Below, in pieces: positions 1-14,104 of a stretch of DNA of 64,000 bases. The stretch comes from Tieghemiomyces parasiticus. Taxonomy: Eukaryota; Kickxellomycota; Dimargaritomycetes; Dimargaritales; Dimargaritaceae. A program made the translations under genes and the position numbers. The DNA lies in the NCBI GenBank assembly GCA_027575765.1, contig JANBPT010000010.1, forward strand, positions 79,221 through 143,220, in the 5' to 3' direction. Under the pieces are notes generated by a model, which was not told the DNA's origin, searched no databases, and saw only the letters and a list, made by a program, of their open reading frames with translations. The stretch's first letter is position 1, and each line of letters starts with the position of its first letter.

Positions 1-594
1 GCGGTGGAGGGTGGGAAGAGATTGCGGTGCTGCTCAGCAATGTCCAAGTCGGACTTGCGAGGTTGAGGCCTCCGCGGCACGGTCCCCGGGGAGAGCTGAA
101 GCGAGCTGCGAATGGTATCGGCGAGAGACCCGCGCCGAGAGGCATTGGTGGGCGAGGCTTGTGGCGGAACGGCCAAGGTGGATGCCGTGGTGACGGGGTC
201 ACCCGTGCCAGCCCGGTCGGGTGTAGACGGCATAGAGACAGTTTCGGCCCGGGGCCGAGCGTTGGCCGTCGGGGCCGTTGTGGGGCTCGTTGAAACGGAA
301 AACGAGGTAGCCAATTTGACGGCAGGCTTAGGCAGCCACGACAGGACCTTGGCTCGTCGCGGGCTGCTCGGGGGCGGTTCGTCAGCGTAGGTTGGGGTCG
401 TCGGGAGCCCCGGGCTGTTTTCGTGGACATCTGATATAGTCACCCTTGGGACGGCCGGGAAGGGGAGCGGCGACGCAGGCCCCTCGCGGTCGTCCACCGA
501 GGTTCCGGCACCACTCCGCCGGGAAGTCCCCAACGACACGTTCAGGTACTTGCGAATGCCACTCATGCGGGGCAAGGTGTCGTTCAAGGCGCCG
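1..594 (-). CDS. Ser/Pro-rich protein of unknown function (partial, C-terminus off window)
   Basis: I do not recognise this protein. The minus strand is open from the window edge to about 594. It reads as a basic, Ser/Thr/Pro-rich, low-complexity protein with pieces such as SGIRKYLNVSLGTSRR, PRVTISDVHENSPG and RRGSLADTIRSSLQLSPG. The reading was chosen over the other frames because it is uninterrupted, rich in phosphorylatable SP/TP and RRxS motifs, and follows the high-CpG composition of the confirmed genes nearby. Upstream the frame closes at a TGA near 617. An acceptor-like CTGCAG at 600-595 suggests that an exon begins at 594; otherwise the first in-frame ATG is 566-564. No upstream exon could be fixed. 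The stop codon lies outside the window. It resembles in style, but not in detectable sequence, the minus-strand gene ending at 3384. Confidence 0.5.
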
Positions 595-3383
595 CTGCAG
601 GTGACCGTAGCGATTCAGTTGGGTCAAGTCCGACACCTAGCGATTGGGAGGAGTAGCTTGTCGAACGGGTTGCTACGGTGAGGTGGGGCTGATGGGGGGG
701 ATGCAGCGCCGCACTATTGGTGGCGATACAGACACGGCTGCGACGCGGACAGGAGGGGTCTATGATACCAGCTGGGGCGGAGAGTAGAAAGGTGTAAATG
801 TGAGCAAGGAGAAGATTTCCTCGTCAAAGCGCAGAGAAACGCTGGCGGTATACTAGGGTTAGGCTGCGGACGGCGTGGATGAGCCGACGAGCACAGGATA
901 CTGAAAAATGGACGACGAGTGCACGCTGGTTGGCCAGGGGGGAGTTTCGACACGCTGTGCGCTTCGCCGAGGTGAAGGTTTTGAACTTCCGGTGTTGGCG
1001 GTGAAAAAACGGTGACGGGCGAAGTGAGTCGTGGGAGCGGGACTGCTGGATAGTCGTCCACCACACCATTCAAGCCTGAGACGGGTGGGTAAGGCGTCCG
1101 TAGCAAAAAATAAAATAAAATCAAATAGAGAGGGACGAGCATGAAAGGCGAAGAGCTGTGAGCGAGAGGTTAGCCCGGAAGGATAAGGGGAGGGCGCGGG
1201 CAAGGTATTGTACCCGGACATCCTCCACGGTCCCCCGCCCCCCCCAAAAAGGGTGCAGGCCCAGGACTTGGGTGAGGGGCGAACAAAAGGACTTGGCCCT
1301 TCCACACTAGCGTATTTGCGGTCGATTATTAGACCCCCGCCGCTCATACACCCACCTTTCTTCTTGTCAGAGTTGATGCCCAGAAGTGCGGCCAGACGAT
1401 GCAGATGGGCAGAGGAGAGGTAGGTGGATGGATGCTAAGCCTGCAACCGCCGACTTTCCGACAGGGGAAGGCGGTGGGCGGCAAATACGGGAGAGGCGTG
1501 AGGGCGGCCAGAAAAAAAGGAACTGACGCACCATTAGCTAAACAATACCGGTCTCGCATGATAGGTCCCAGCAAACGAGTTGAATCTGGATTCCTGAGTG
1601 TATAAATAGAATGTAGGATAGGAAAAGCATCGAATGGTCTGCTCGGCTGACTTACCATGGCGGGACGGTGAGTCAGGATGGCCGTGCCAATACCCCAGCA
1701 GCCTGGACAGGACCCCATGGGACGTGCGTGAAGATTTCGATATGGAACAATCGTGGTCTATAAATAGCTTGCAAGCCGTAATGTGGCTATTCACAATTGT
1801 TCAGAATGGCACGCACTAGGGGAGAGGCCTTGAATCAAGAGCACCGTATCGCAATTATGAAGAGCGCAGTGGAGTTGGCATGTAGACGCCGGTTGGCCAG
1901 TGGGACATAGCAGATCTGACGGCCGCAATGATAAATTCAGCGGTACGGTGACGTACTAGGGTGTCGCAATCTCTGGGGTCTTGCTGCGGTTAGGAAGGGG
2001 CCAGTGAATTCAGGAGGAGGGGGGGGCGGATATGCCATCATCCTGACTGGAAGGCCTCGTCAAGGAGATTTAAGGGTTGGAGCATGCAGAGTCGAATGGG
2101 GTGGGAGCCCACGTGTAATCTGGCGGCACTGAGAAGGAGGACGAGGGGTGGAATGAAGTCAGGCAAGCTGTCTTGAAATAGATCTGGGCTAGGTGCACTA
2201 CTGAGGAGCCAAGTCATCAGTTAGACCATGGAAAGTAAAGACGCAAGTAAGCAAGAGGCAAGGGGTGAAGGCGGCATATGGGTAAATGGTCGTGTCAGTT
2301 ATGGTCAACATGCCCCGTACAGGTAGTTGATGCATCCAGGAATAACGGACGGGTATACGACCATGAGAAAGTGTACTATTATGAAAACAGATTAGGAGCC
2401 CATATCTGTCTCGGGGTTGTCCCCCCCCGGCCGATCCAGTCTATATTGAATGGCAGATCCACTCCCACCGCTTTAATTCGCGAGCCTATTTCTAGGTTCA
2501 GGCTGGCGGCTAGTAGATATGGCGGGACAGGGTTTTCTAGACAATTTCCCCTACAGATCGATGCGTACAGTAAAGCTGAAGCATCGCGCAATCTTCTGAC
2601 AGCATGCTGTGCCCATCCGCTCAATTGTGGGGTGTCGTCTGAGTCACGGCTGTATGCGCCAAGTAGCAACGGTTTGTGTTGAAGAGGGGAAGGTTCAACG
2701 GTGTGAAGGGCGCCCCCCCATCGGCTGTGATATGGTCCACGGGGGGTGGTGCGAGTTTAACACGGGAAGTGGCCTGGTTTGGATGTCAACTGCCCTGGAT
2801 ACACAGTTCCGACGCGCATTATTGGTATGACATGCCAAGACGTGTTCTACTGACGAAATTATCCGCGACAGCCATCTCTACTTCTTGCGACCCGTGCCTA
2901 CTTGTCACATGGTCGCCAACGATGGCGGCAGTCTAATTTTAGAACAGGTTCCCAAAAAAAAAACTTTAGTAGAGTTTGCAGCAGTGACAGCTGTACCGCT
3001 ACATCATAGAGAGTGGGTGGTACACACGGTTTTGGCACGGGGTTATATAGCGTGGGACTGGAACAGTAGAAATAGAAATACATAGAAAGGGCGACCAAAG
3101 CAGCTGCGGCCTTGGTGTATAGGGTGTATGTGTCAAGCGGAAGTTTCACAGTCAGGGTACAGTATTTGGCCGCAAACATCATGGGTATCTTCTCCCCACG
3201 GTAGGACATGTGGTCGGACTTGCGGGCCAACGGACTGCGAAGGCATTGAACACAGGGCGTGGATCGCCTGAAACGGTGTTTTTAGACAAGAGCGTGGTTG
3301 TACAGCGGTTCCGGTTTGGGGTGGAAGGAGAGGGGGGTCTTGCCGTCGATATGCTGAGGAAGAAGATGTGCAGGGCACAACGG
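595..3383. other. Gene-poor interval, no supported gene
   Basis: About 2.8 kb between two minus-strand Ser/Pro-rich genes. Open frames here are short and unlike known proteins. A good minus-strand donor (GTAAGT beginning at about 1656, after CCGCCATG) could belong to an upstream exon of the gene at 1-594, but no matching coding exon could be proved. The rest is probably promoter and 3' flank. Confidence 0.4.
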
Positions 3384-4133
3384 TTAATCCAGAAACTGGC
3401 CCGATAGGATCATCTTGCCCATGGGTGACTCGGGACGGGAGGGCTGGGTTCGGGTCCGGCGTAGCTTCTCCACCCGCGGAGGGGTAGAAGTCATGTCAGT
3501 GGTCATCGGCTCCGGTGCGGGCTGTTCGGCGATGGTGGCTTGGCGTGGGGTATAGTGAGAGGCGGTGCCCTGATTGCCCAACCCGCCAGTAGCCACAGGA
3601 GACCGTTCGGCCAGGCTGTTGGGCGGGGGCACTGGGGTGGCCTGCGAGTATGACATACGACGGAAGGGCGAGGAGAACCCGGAGAAGGATTGGCGGTGCG
3701 GGGCGTTCCGCGGAGCTGGCGGCGAAGTAGCAAAGGATCCACCGTTGCTGCCGCCGGGCGGAGAAGTAGCCATAGCGAATGGTGACACACTCGAGGGTAA
3801 ACCGCCTTTGGATGGAAGGGAGTGAGCAAAGAACGGTGAGGCCGGTGACAAGCTCGAGGGGGCCATTGACAGTTGTTGCTGGGCAGAGTCGGCCGACAGG
3901 GGGACGCCATTGCCGCCGCTGACTGAGTTGGGCGGCGTGAAAGGCAGGGAGGTGTTGATGGAGGAGAGGCCCGCCAGGGTGTGAATGGAGGCCCGCCGGT
4001 GGCTGGCGGCCGGGATGGACATGGGCACGCTGGAGGCAAACGTGGGAATGCCGGACACCGCAGGAGGCGACCCCAGAGTTCCACCCAGAGCCGGCTGGGC
4101 GGAAGAACTATTGCGGCGCTCAACGCTGCTCAT
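3384..4133 (-). CDS. Ser/Pro-rich protein, 249 aa, conserved-looking C-terminal tail
   Basis: A single-exon frame of 249 residues, function unknown. The start is ATG at 4133-4131 in a good context (CCCACCATGAG). The protein is almost wholly disordered: Ser, Pro, Ala and Gly dominate, and there are at least three basic-RxS sites (ERRNSSS, HRRASIH, FRRMSYS) that would suit a PKA- or AGC-type kinase. The last 14 residues, SPMGKMILSGQFLD, are unlike the rest. They are ordered, hydrophobic and end exactly at the stop, as a short linear motif would. I have a vague sense of similar tails in other fungal proteins but cannot name a family. No membrane segment or signal peptide is visible. It could be a signalling or polarity adaptor, but that is only a guess. 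Confidence 0.7.
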   Translation of the reverse strand: MSSVERRNSSSAQPALGGTLGSPPAVSGIPTFASSVPMSIPAASHRRASIHTLAGLSSINTSLPFTPPNSVSGGNGVPLSADSAQQQLSMAPSSLSPASPFFAHSLPSKGGLPSSVSPFAMATSPPGGSNGGSFATSPPAPRNAPHRQSFSGFSSPFRRMSYSQATPVPPPNSLAERSPVATGGLGNQGTASHYTPRQATIAEQPAPEPMTTDMTSTPPRVEKLRRTRTQPSRPESPMGKMILSGQFLD

Positions 4134-7105
4134 GGTGGGTAGGGGTGTGGTGGTGTTAGGGTACAGGGGGGAAATACGAGGGGGTAATGTGTTCGACGGG
4201 TCAACCAGATAGCAAAGATAGAGTATCAGATAAAGGATTAGAGTGATGAAGGGGAGAAATAGAGCTAGAATTGGGCAGAAACATAAACGAAAAAAGGGAA
4301 AAGTGTCCTTAGGCGGGGGGGATGTCGGGAGCGCTGGCAGATGCGGGTAGAGACGGGTGGCTCACGGGCTGGCGAGGCCCTGGTAATATATACGAGAGGG
4401 TCTTGATGGAGGAAGCGGCGAGGAGATTCAGACTGTGCACTGGCTATGTCGTCTTGGGTCGAACGCACTGGTTTAGGACGGATGTCCCACATCTCCCCCG
4501 CTAGGAGTGACACCAGTGCGGTTGTGCGTGAGAGGCGGGCGGGACCAAGAGGGAGGAGAGGAGAAGAGTACGGGACTGCTTATCCACTAGCGTGTAGGTC
4601 ACGGGGCAGCTGTGACGGCGTTGTGCGCATCTAAAACGGGACAAGTGAGAGGGCATCGATGAAGGAAAACCTCCACCACTCAAGGAGCATGGCATCATTC
4701 GGTCCCGTACATTACAGTGAAGGAAGGAAGGGGAGGGGCTGATGGAAATGAATCAAGAAAGGTTCGGATGGGTGGAAAAATGCACACACACACACACTCC
4801 TGGGCACGTTCAAGATATAGAGAGCCAGTCACTAATGATGGATCGTACGGGCAACTGGTACTGCGCCCTTTCCTTGCGTGGAGCGCCTTAGTGCTTATTG
4901 GGCAGGAGGGTGGGTAGGGCGGTTAGGCTAGCCCATTAACTTTGGCTAGAGTACACAGAGGTAGGCCGCATGCAGTGAGCAGCAGTGAGACCTACAGCCC
5001 GTGGGAGTGCCTAAAGAACCCCCACCCGGATCAACTGGCATCCACCGTTGAACCCTGGGGGGAGTGTGTGTATGCGGCACATATAGACTGGTTCCATAAC
5101 GTATGGATGCTGTCGCCAGACAACGATGGTGGATGTAGTAGGCGTGCTGGAGACTAAAAACACAGTGCTGCGGCGGCAGGAGAAGCGTTTGGTACCGCCG
5201 GCCCCGCCCTTGCTTGTCGCGGTAGGTGGTGTATGTGCTCTCTCTCGCCCAATGGTCACCGATAATCCCCGCCGGCGAAAATGGTTGGAACTTGGCGATA
5301 GCATCGACTTGGGCGGCCGGGAGTCCGCACCCGCAGGCACGCTAGTCCTGCCGACATCGTTTAGTCAGCCAGTCGACCGGGGGACGAGGGTGATAATGAA
5401 ACCGAGCCAGGGAGAAAGGATGGTCAGACGTAGTGCTGCCGTCATCGGCGGACGCTGCCATTCACTGCTATGTCTTGCCCCCCCCCTGCAAGCTCCGGTT
5501 ACGAAAGGCATGCGTGGATATATGCTGGGGTCACATGGTGACGATCTCTTTTATCAGGAGAGAGGGAGAATAGGCGACCGTTGCGGCGGGATAGGGGGGA
5601 GTTAACCGAGACATCCACACTTTCGCACTCGTAGACCGTTTGCTGACACCACCATCAGCCATTGAGAGGCTAACGGCGCCACCTACCCGCATCCAACAAT
5701 GCTGTGAGCCGTACTTTCCCTTGTTTACTGGCACCACGGCGTCTACTCCTTCTGAAAAGTTGGCACGCAGCAGCTCCATATCGTATGGCCTATCCCTTCT
5801 CACATACCGTCTCCAGCCCAATCAACCGGCAGGAATGGCCAGGTAAGGGAGGGGGAAGGAGAGGTGGGCTGAGGCTGGCACCACCCATCTAGCTCAGCCA
5901 ACTCAAACTTGCGCTGGGTTTTTGGTGAACACACGACCCCTGGCCAACTCCCCCCCTCACTTCCCTCGCCAACAAGGGAGCTGATAAAATGACTTGGCTA
6001 AAACCTAGGCCCCCCGGCCAGTTACAGACGAGATGTCACCGGCCATAGTTGATCGCAAGGAAAGAGGCAGAGCTGTGTACTGGAGCGCCACCATGTGACC
6101 GCGGTTCCAGTTGGCTGTCTGCTGCCCGCCCAGCCCTTTGGATAAAACCCGAGAGGTATGCGGTAGTGTACAGCGAGGCGGCGGGGCGTACTGAATTGAC
6201 AGAGAGCACCCGCAGTTTACACGGATTTCCCCTAAGGTATGTGGTCGTTGAAAAACAGATGGAATGCGAGCGACAGCCTTGACTGCTGCCATCGCTCAAC
6301 GTCGCTCGCTACGGTCACTAAGTGCGCAAAGCGAGGTAATCGGACTGCGCAGTTGAACTGAGCCTCTTCCGCCTTCGTATTGGCTGAACAGACTATAGAA
6401 TAATGTGCCTCCCTCCCTCCTCTCAACCGTGAAGCGAACTTCCAGATTGGAGCACACAATATAAACAACAAAAAACAAACAATATGAACCGCCCGTTCGA
6501 CTTGGTCGGATTGCCATGAAGGCTGCTCAGGTCGTGGATCCGCCCGCAAGGCAGTCCAAGTAGCCCTGGACTTTGATGCTGTCATGGCAGAATCAGATGT
6601 TGGTTTAAACCGCGCCATGCTGGCCACGATGCCAGTGCCGTTTTGAGTTTGCCGGGCGTTAAGTACTATCCAGAGCCCGGAGATATCAGCATGCATGTGG
6701 TTCTATGATATTGCCCTCGTGAGGACACGGGTCCCGGCCGCGCGGGAGAAGTCCGATGTCCGAATCTATGGGGGGTTTAAACGGCCTGCATCTATAGATA
6801 CCTGGGCCGCATATAACCTTCTTATAATCCACCGGGTCAGGGCGGCCCAAACAGTAAATCCCAAGTACATAATAATAAAACCGTATCGTTCACCTTGACG
6901 CTCATCTCTCCTAACTAGTAGCCTGATTGGCAGCTGACACTCGAGCCTTTACTACGCTTTATGTAACACAATGAACTAGGGACGGTTGGAACATGCGCAG
7001 GTGAATAGGATTGTGTAAGGATTGAACTAACGAAACGCGCACCCACGCCTTGGCGCACTTTCTCACTCACTCTCTCTCCCCCCTCCCGCCCTCCGGGTGA
7101 GGGGT
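4134..7105. other. Gene-poor interval with a (CA)7 tract
   Basis: Almost 3 kb between the Ser/Pro-rich gene and the 3' end of CK2 beta. It contains a (CA)7 microsatellite at 4783-4797. The longest ATG-started frame (5126-5605, plus, 159 codons) sits in a GC- and CpG-rich patch but resembles no family I know. A minus frame at 6696-6232 (154 codons, one hydrophobic stretch) is equally anonymous. Neither is called as a gene. Confidence 0.35.
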
Positions 7106-7915
7106 TTAGTTTGCCGGGGTGACACCCTTTTCCAAACGCTCCTGCTTCTCGGCCCTGGCTTTATCCTGCCACCGGTGGGCTTCGGCAATTTCATGGACCT
7201 TAAACCCAAAGATCTTGGGTTCGTAACGGGCGGCAGACTTGGTCGGGATAAGGGACGGGTGGGTCTGAAAGATCATGTGGGGCAGACTGCTTCCGAAATA
7301 CGCCCCGTCGATGGCGGCGTGGCGAGCAGACTTCGGATTATAAATATCCTGGCAGTGTGGGCAATACAGCTTGACCGGGTGGATCCCGGGGACGTCGGTG
7401 AGCCCCACGGGGAGCAGGGACTGGTTGTTGCAGAGGACCCGTGGGCACCGACCGAACCCGCCCGTCTTGTACTTCTCCAGCACCTTCTGCATGCCCCGGG
7501 ACGTTATGACATACCGCGCGTGAATCAGCCCGTACAGGTGGCGGGCTGAACGATCCACCACCTCGCGCGTCGCTTCATCCAACGCCGACTCGTCCAGATC
7601 ATCCGCAATCATCTGCAATGCCGCCTGGTAATGCTCCACCTCCGAATTCAGGCCCGTCAGGTTGAACCTGTCGGCGATGTAGTCCTCATCGATCTCGACA
7701 AAGTACTCATTGCCCTTGAGGTAGAGGAACCACTCGGCCCAGTACCGCGCGTAGTCGCCCTCGCTGTTGCTGTCGTCGAGCATGGTGGTGCCGAAGGTGG
7801 GAGAGGGTGTGAGTGGGCAGACGGACGGAGAGAAGAGGGAGGGGACGGAGGAGAGGTAGCGTAGGGGGGAGAGTGCAGAGGATTGGGGGACTCACGAACC
7901 GCCCGACCGGGACAT
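7106..7915 (-). CDS. CKB: Casein kinase 2 regulatory (beta) subunit
   Basis: Regulatory subunit of the tetrameric Ser/Thr kinase CK2, which dimerises through a zinc finger and docks two catalytic alpha subunits. Two exons: 7915-7896 and 7769-7106, giving 227 residues. The 20-nt first exon encodes MSRSGG plus two bases and ends at GTGAGT. The acceptor GACAG restores the phase, so the protein begins MSRSGGSNSEGDYARYW. Family marks are NEYFVEIDEDYIADRFNLTG near residue 26, HLYGLIHARYVITSRGM, and the zinc cysteines CPRVLC and CPHC. The acidic loop before the zinc finger (DDLDESALDE) is present. The tail after the conserved core is short and charged. Fungi often carry two beta genes (CKB1/CKB2); which one this is cannot be told here. 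The next gene upstream, DPM1, is divergent. Confidence 0.96.
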
Positions 7916-10230
<2,315 letters not shown>

Positions 10231-10550
10231 TTTACCGGTACTCCCTACTTTACGATGGCACCATACGGCCTCGGCGGGCCGACTCTCCCATGTTTTTAGC
10301 CCTTTGCACATGGTCTACACGAAATCATTTGGCCTACTAATAGATATTAAATTGTCAACGCGTGGACACAACTGGCTTGCCACATTACCAATCAATCTCC
10401 GATCTACGGCGGTAATTCTCGATGCTAGCCGAATAATGTCAATAACCCATCTTAAGTTGGTCGATCTACCGCTCAATTGGTTTATCTAGTGCTGACCCAG
10501 CGATTGGCCCCTCCCCTCTCTAAAGGGGAACGAAAGTCTGGCCCTCACCC
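10231..10550. other. Convergent gap DPM1 / TMEM223-like
   Basis: 320 nt between the stops of two convergent genes. It must contain both 3' ends. AT-rich near 10320-10440. No gene seen. Confidence 0.5.
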
Positions 10551-11583
10551 TTATTTCGTAATGGTCGGCGTCTTATTAAACAGCACGTCCCAGGCCTGGG
10601 GTTGGAGCATCTCGGCACGAGGCTTAAACTGCATGGACATGGTGCTACCGGGGACCACGAGGAAGTAGTCGCGCTTCTTTTCGACGGCGCCCGCGGCATC
10701 GAGCAAGGGGTACCGTGATGCGGCGGCGTGGAGGGATGTGGTGATCGGCGGGGGAGCTCTAAATATACCCGACCGTTCGACCACCAGCCGTTGTCCGCCC
10801 CGGAGCATGGTAAACTTGGTCACGTTCGTGCGGCCCATGTAGTAAGCCAAGACGGTGAACCCAGCCGACAAAGCAAGGGTGCCGAGTGTGATGGCGGCCC
10901 GCTGGTACGGAGAGGCCAAGCCGCCAGTATCACTGCCCAGGGTCTCGTAATTTGGTAGATGATAGTAGGCCAGGTGGGCCATGTTGACAAAGAGGATCGT
11001 TTGGAGGATCACGACCGGGATGGCCTTGTAGCGGAACGGACGGCCGTCCCGACGGTACATGATAATATCCTTGGTCTCGGCGGCTTTGAGGAGCTCGCGC
11101 GCCGCCTGGATCTGGCTCCCAGTGGGTCGAAGGCGGTTGACGGCAATCAGACCTCGGAGCAGACGTTCCGTCCGGTCGTGGGGGTTGGACCGGAGGATTT
11201 CACCGGCTGAAAGTTTGGGGTTAGCCGTCAATGGGGTCGGTGCCGTGCTCGCCGAGCGTGTACCCAGACCCGCGAGGTTGAACCGGCCGGTCAGGCGTGG
11301 TGCGAAGAGGGTGGAGTGGGCCGACGGCCCTGTGTAATAGAGGTGGTGGTGGTGGTGATAATAGTATTGGCGAAAGGAGGGAGGGGGAGGTGGACAGAAG
11401 TCAGGTTGAGGAGGGAGTGATAACTTGCTACACGGTGCCGAAGGGGGGGGGGCCTGCCCATGGCTGTGGCGCGCAGCTGACGATTGTCGAGCCGTGGATT
11501 TCGGAGTTTGAGCGATCCAGCAAGCGCAGGGACATCGATTTACCTCCGCGGATCGTGAACAGGCGCAATGTGAAGTGGGACAT
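10551..11583 (-). CDS. TMEM223-like mitochondrial inner-membrane protein
   Basis: Predicted 272-residue protein in two exons, 11583-11544 and 11329-10551. The first exon encodes MSHFTLRLFTIRG, an Arg-rich amphipathic start typical of a mitochondrial presequence. Donor GTAAAT and acceptor ATTACACAG join in phase 1. The presequence-like stretch continues (RLTGRFNLAGLGTRSAST). The mature part has TMEM223 family features: DIIMYRRDGRPFRY, a first hydrophobic span (VVILQTILFVNMAHLAYY), a second span (AITLGTLALSAGFTVLAYYM), LRGGQRLVV after it, and a late YFLVVPG strand. Human TMEM223 assists COX1 translation and complex IV assembly; the same role here is inference. Fungal members are poorly described, so the name rests on motif order. 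The internal stretch between the presequence and the first span (residues about 50-100) is longer than in the human protein. Confidence 0.72.
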
Positions 11584-12602
11584 GGTGGATCAAGGATCGA
11601 TTGGCAAAGCTAACTAGGCGGGCAGTAAGAGATCTTGAGCGGGGCCATGAAATGCCTGGTTGGACGCGGGCGAGACACAGGGTACATGCAGTTCAGCTCT
11701 TCTAGTTGGCAGCGGCTCTAGATTCCGGGAATCCCACCGTGTCAGCGTACGACGGTGAGGGAATGTCTCTCCCTCCCCACACTTGGTCAAATAGAGGTCG
11801 TTCCGGGCCATGTCTGGTCAGCTCCGACACGATGGCGAGAGCTCAGTCGTCTAGTGCGGGTCACTGGCAAATTGAGAGACTTTGCAGCCGGTTTCGGTGG
11901 TGGTGGACGGGGCCCGGACTTTGCACCACTCGCCAAAGACTTTACCTGCGACTCCGTGCATGGGCTTGCAAGGGACCAACCGACCCCTCGTAGTGGCCAG
12001 CTGGGCAACAAGCTCTCACTGATCTTTTCAGGTGAAAGTAGCCAAGGCGGGCCAGGGAATATTCGTCTAAGGTACCTGCTCACCCGAAGGCCTCAGGGAT
12101 CCAATCGCACCGAGGGGCTTCCCGATCAACCTCCGAGCTATTTACCACGGTAAGCATTTTTCCGTTTTCCGAGGTTAAGCTCCTCGTGATGTGCGAGGCG
12201 GTGGGTGGTGTGTGAGTCGATACACCCAGGGGCATGCCATCGTTCCCACTGGCGTGCGTCCCATAGTTATTGATCCGAGGCCCACGTACAGCCTCCCGGC
12301 TCTTTTCATGTGCCAGGCCGCCATAGGTCCTGGTTGGTCTCTAAAGGTCAGGCGCCACCCGCGGCCTCCTACCACGCGAAACTTTCAGGTGCTGAGTCCC
12401 CTTGGCCTAGACGGTGCACGTCATATAAGCCGAGGAACCCGCTCCGGCTGTCCTCGTTACCCTTTCTCGACCGTCTATTCCAACCTGTGTACCTTTAGCC
12501 TCCTACCGCTTTCGACATACCCTACTTGTTCCGTCACCTCCAGTTGACCCTCTATTGCCCCTCATACCTTCAAAGCCCATCTCCAACCTACCTGCATTCG
12601 TC
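11584..12602. promoter_or_regulatory. Divergent intergenic region TMEM223-like / HSDL2-like
   Basis: About 1 kb between two divergent starts. The last 120 nt before 12603 are strongly pyrimidine-rich. Open frames here, the longest 132 codons from a GTG at 11755, have no recognisable content. Confidence 0.4.
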
Positions 12603-13849
12603 ATGTCTCTCCGTGGCAAGACTATCTTTATCAGCGGCGCCTCTCGGTAAGTGACGGCGACTATCCACCTTGTGCCACCTCCTTCCTCTTTAGGCCCGGT
12701 CGGCTGACTGGCCGGGTTTCCATGCCGTAGCGGACTAAGGTGCCGAAATTCCCAACCCAGCCGCCGGGGCTCACCTTCGCGTTACCACTACTTGCCACCC
12801 TCCTCGCCACCCTCAGCGGCATCGGAAAGGCCATCGCTCTGCGCGCTGCCCGCGACGGTGCCAACATCGTCATTGCGGCGAAGACCGCCACCCCGCATCC
12901 CAAGGTACGCATACCTCCCACCCATTCTGGGGCCCGCCGTCTGGGGCAATCAGTGCCGTGGACCCTGGACTCCCTCTGACCCATCAGAACCCGGCCTATT
13001 TCTCCCGCCCACTCTGTACTAACCCCGCTCTATCCATGCCGTTTCGCCTCCATATAATCGCCGCCACTTCTTCCCCCCTCCCTATGTTCGTGTCAGCTCC
13101 CGGGTACCATCTACTCCGCCGCGGAGGAGGTCGAGAAGCTGGGCGGTAATGCCCTGCCTGTGGTGTGCGACATCCGTGACGAGGTCCAGGTCAAGAGCGC
13201 CGTGGAGCAGGCCGTAGCCAAGTTTGGCGGCATCGACATCCTGGTCAACAACGCCTCGGCCATCAAGCTGTCCAACACAACGAACCTGAGTGTCAAGGAG
13301 TACGACCTAATGGCGAACATCAACGCGCGCGGCACCTGGCTTATGTCCAAGACCGTCCTTCCGTACCTGCGCAAGGCCGGCAACCCGCACATCCTCAACC
13401 TGTCACCGCCGCTCACCATGGAGTCCCGCTGGTTCAAGAAGCACGTCGGCTACACCATGGCCAAGTTTGGTATGTCCATGTGCGTCCTGGGTATGTCGGA
13501 GGAGCTCCGAGCGGATGGAATCGCTGTCAACGCTCTCTGGCCCTTCACCGTCATTGACACCGCCGCCGTGACCCAGCTGGGGGATCTCGGTAGCCATCGC
13601 CGCCACATGCGGACTCCGGAGATCATGGCCGACGCCGCCCACGCCATCCTGACCAAGCCCGCCCGTGAGTTCACCGGTCAATTCTGCGTCGACGAGGCCC
13701 TCCTCCGCGATCTGGGTGTCACTGATTTCAAGAAGTATCAGGTCGATCCCAAGGTCCCCGAACTGGACCTCTTCCTCGACCTTTTCGTCGACGACGCTAC
13801 CTCCGGCCGGCTGCTCCTGCGCCGCTCCGAGCACGCTACCAAGCTGTAA
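12603..13849 (+). CDS. Short-chain dehydrogenase, HSDL2 type, without SCP2 domain
   Basis: NAD(P)-dependent SDR of the HSDL2 (hydroxysteroid dehydrogenase-like 2) family, which in animals is linked to peroxisomal or mitochondrial lipid metabolism. Three exons (12603-12646, 12817-12904, 13097-13849) give 294 residues. The first intron splits the cofactor motif SGASRGIGKA. Also present are NIVIAAKTATPHPK, NNASAI, LNLSPPL with the catalytic Ser, and YTMAKFGMSMCVLGM with the Tyr-x3-Lys pair. The HSDL2 hallmark VNALWPFTVIDTAAV is also there. The protein stops shortly after the SDR core (RRSEHATKL), so the C-terminal SCP2 sterol-carrier domain of animal HSDL2 is absent. The last three residues, TKL, are not a canonical PTS1 (SKL) but are close enough to leave a peroxisomal location open. 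The gene converges on RRP42, with 255 nt between the stops. Confidence 0.93.
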
Positions 13850-14104
13850 AAGAAGGAGTGGCCTACACCCTCTTCTTTAATCCCATCTGATTCATTACAC
13901 TCCCTTTGCGCCTTACCATACGGTCCATCATAACACACAGTCTGGCATTTAGTTTGTTTATTTATCAGTGCCGTTGGGTAGCGGACGTGGAGGGAGGGGG
14001 GGAGGAAGGACCCAGGCAAAGTATACATATAAAATGAGTTCCGACTACACGTGTGTGCGAGAGGGAGGGGACCAACAATCTGACCAAATTTTCCCGTGGC
14101 GGTT

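Noticed and set aside
3503..4123. 206-codon minus-strand frame, Pro/Arg-rich
   Set aside because: Shifted-frame shadow of the 249-residue gene at 3384-4133, without its own start context.
6232..6696. 154-codon minus-strand frame with a hydrophobic segment
   Set aside because: Isolated, no family features, no splice support and codon use unlike host genes.
11755..12153. 132-codon plus-strand frame
   Set aside because: Starts with GTG, no recognisable content, and lies in a divergent promoter.
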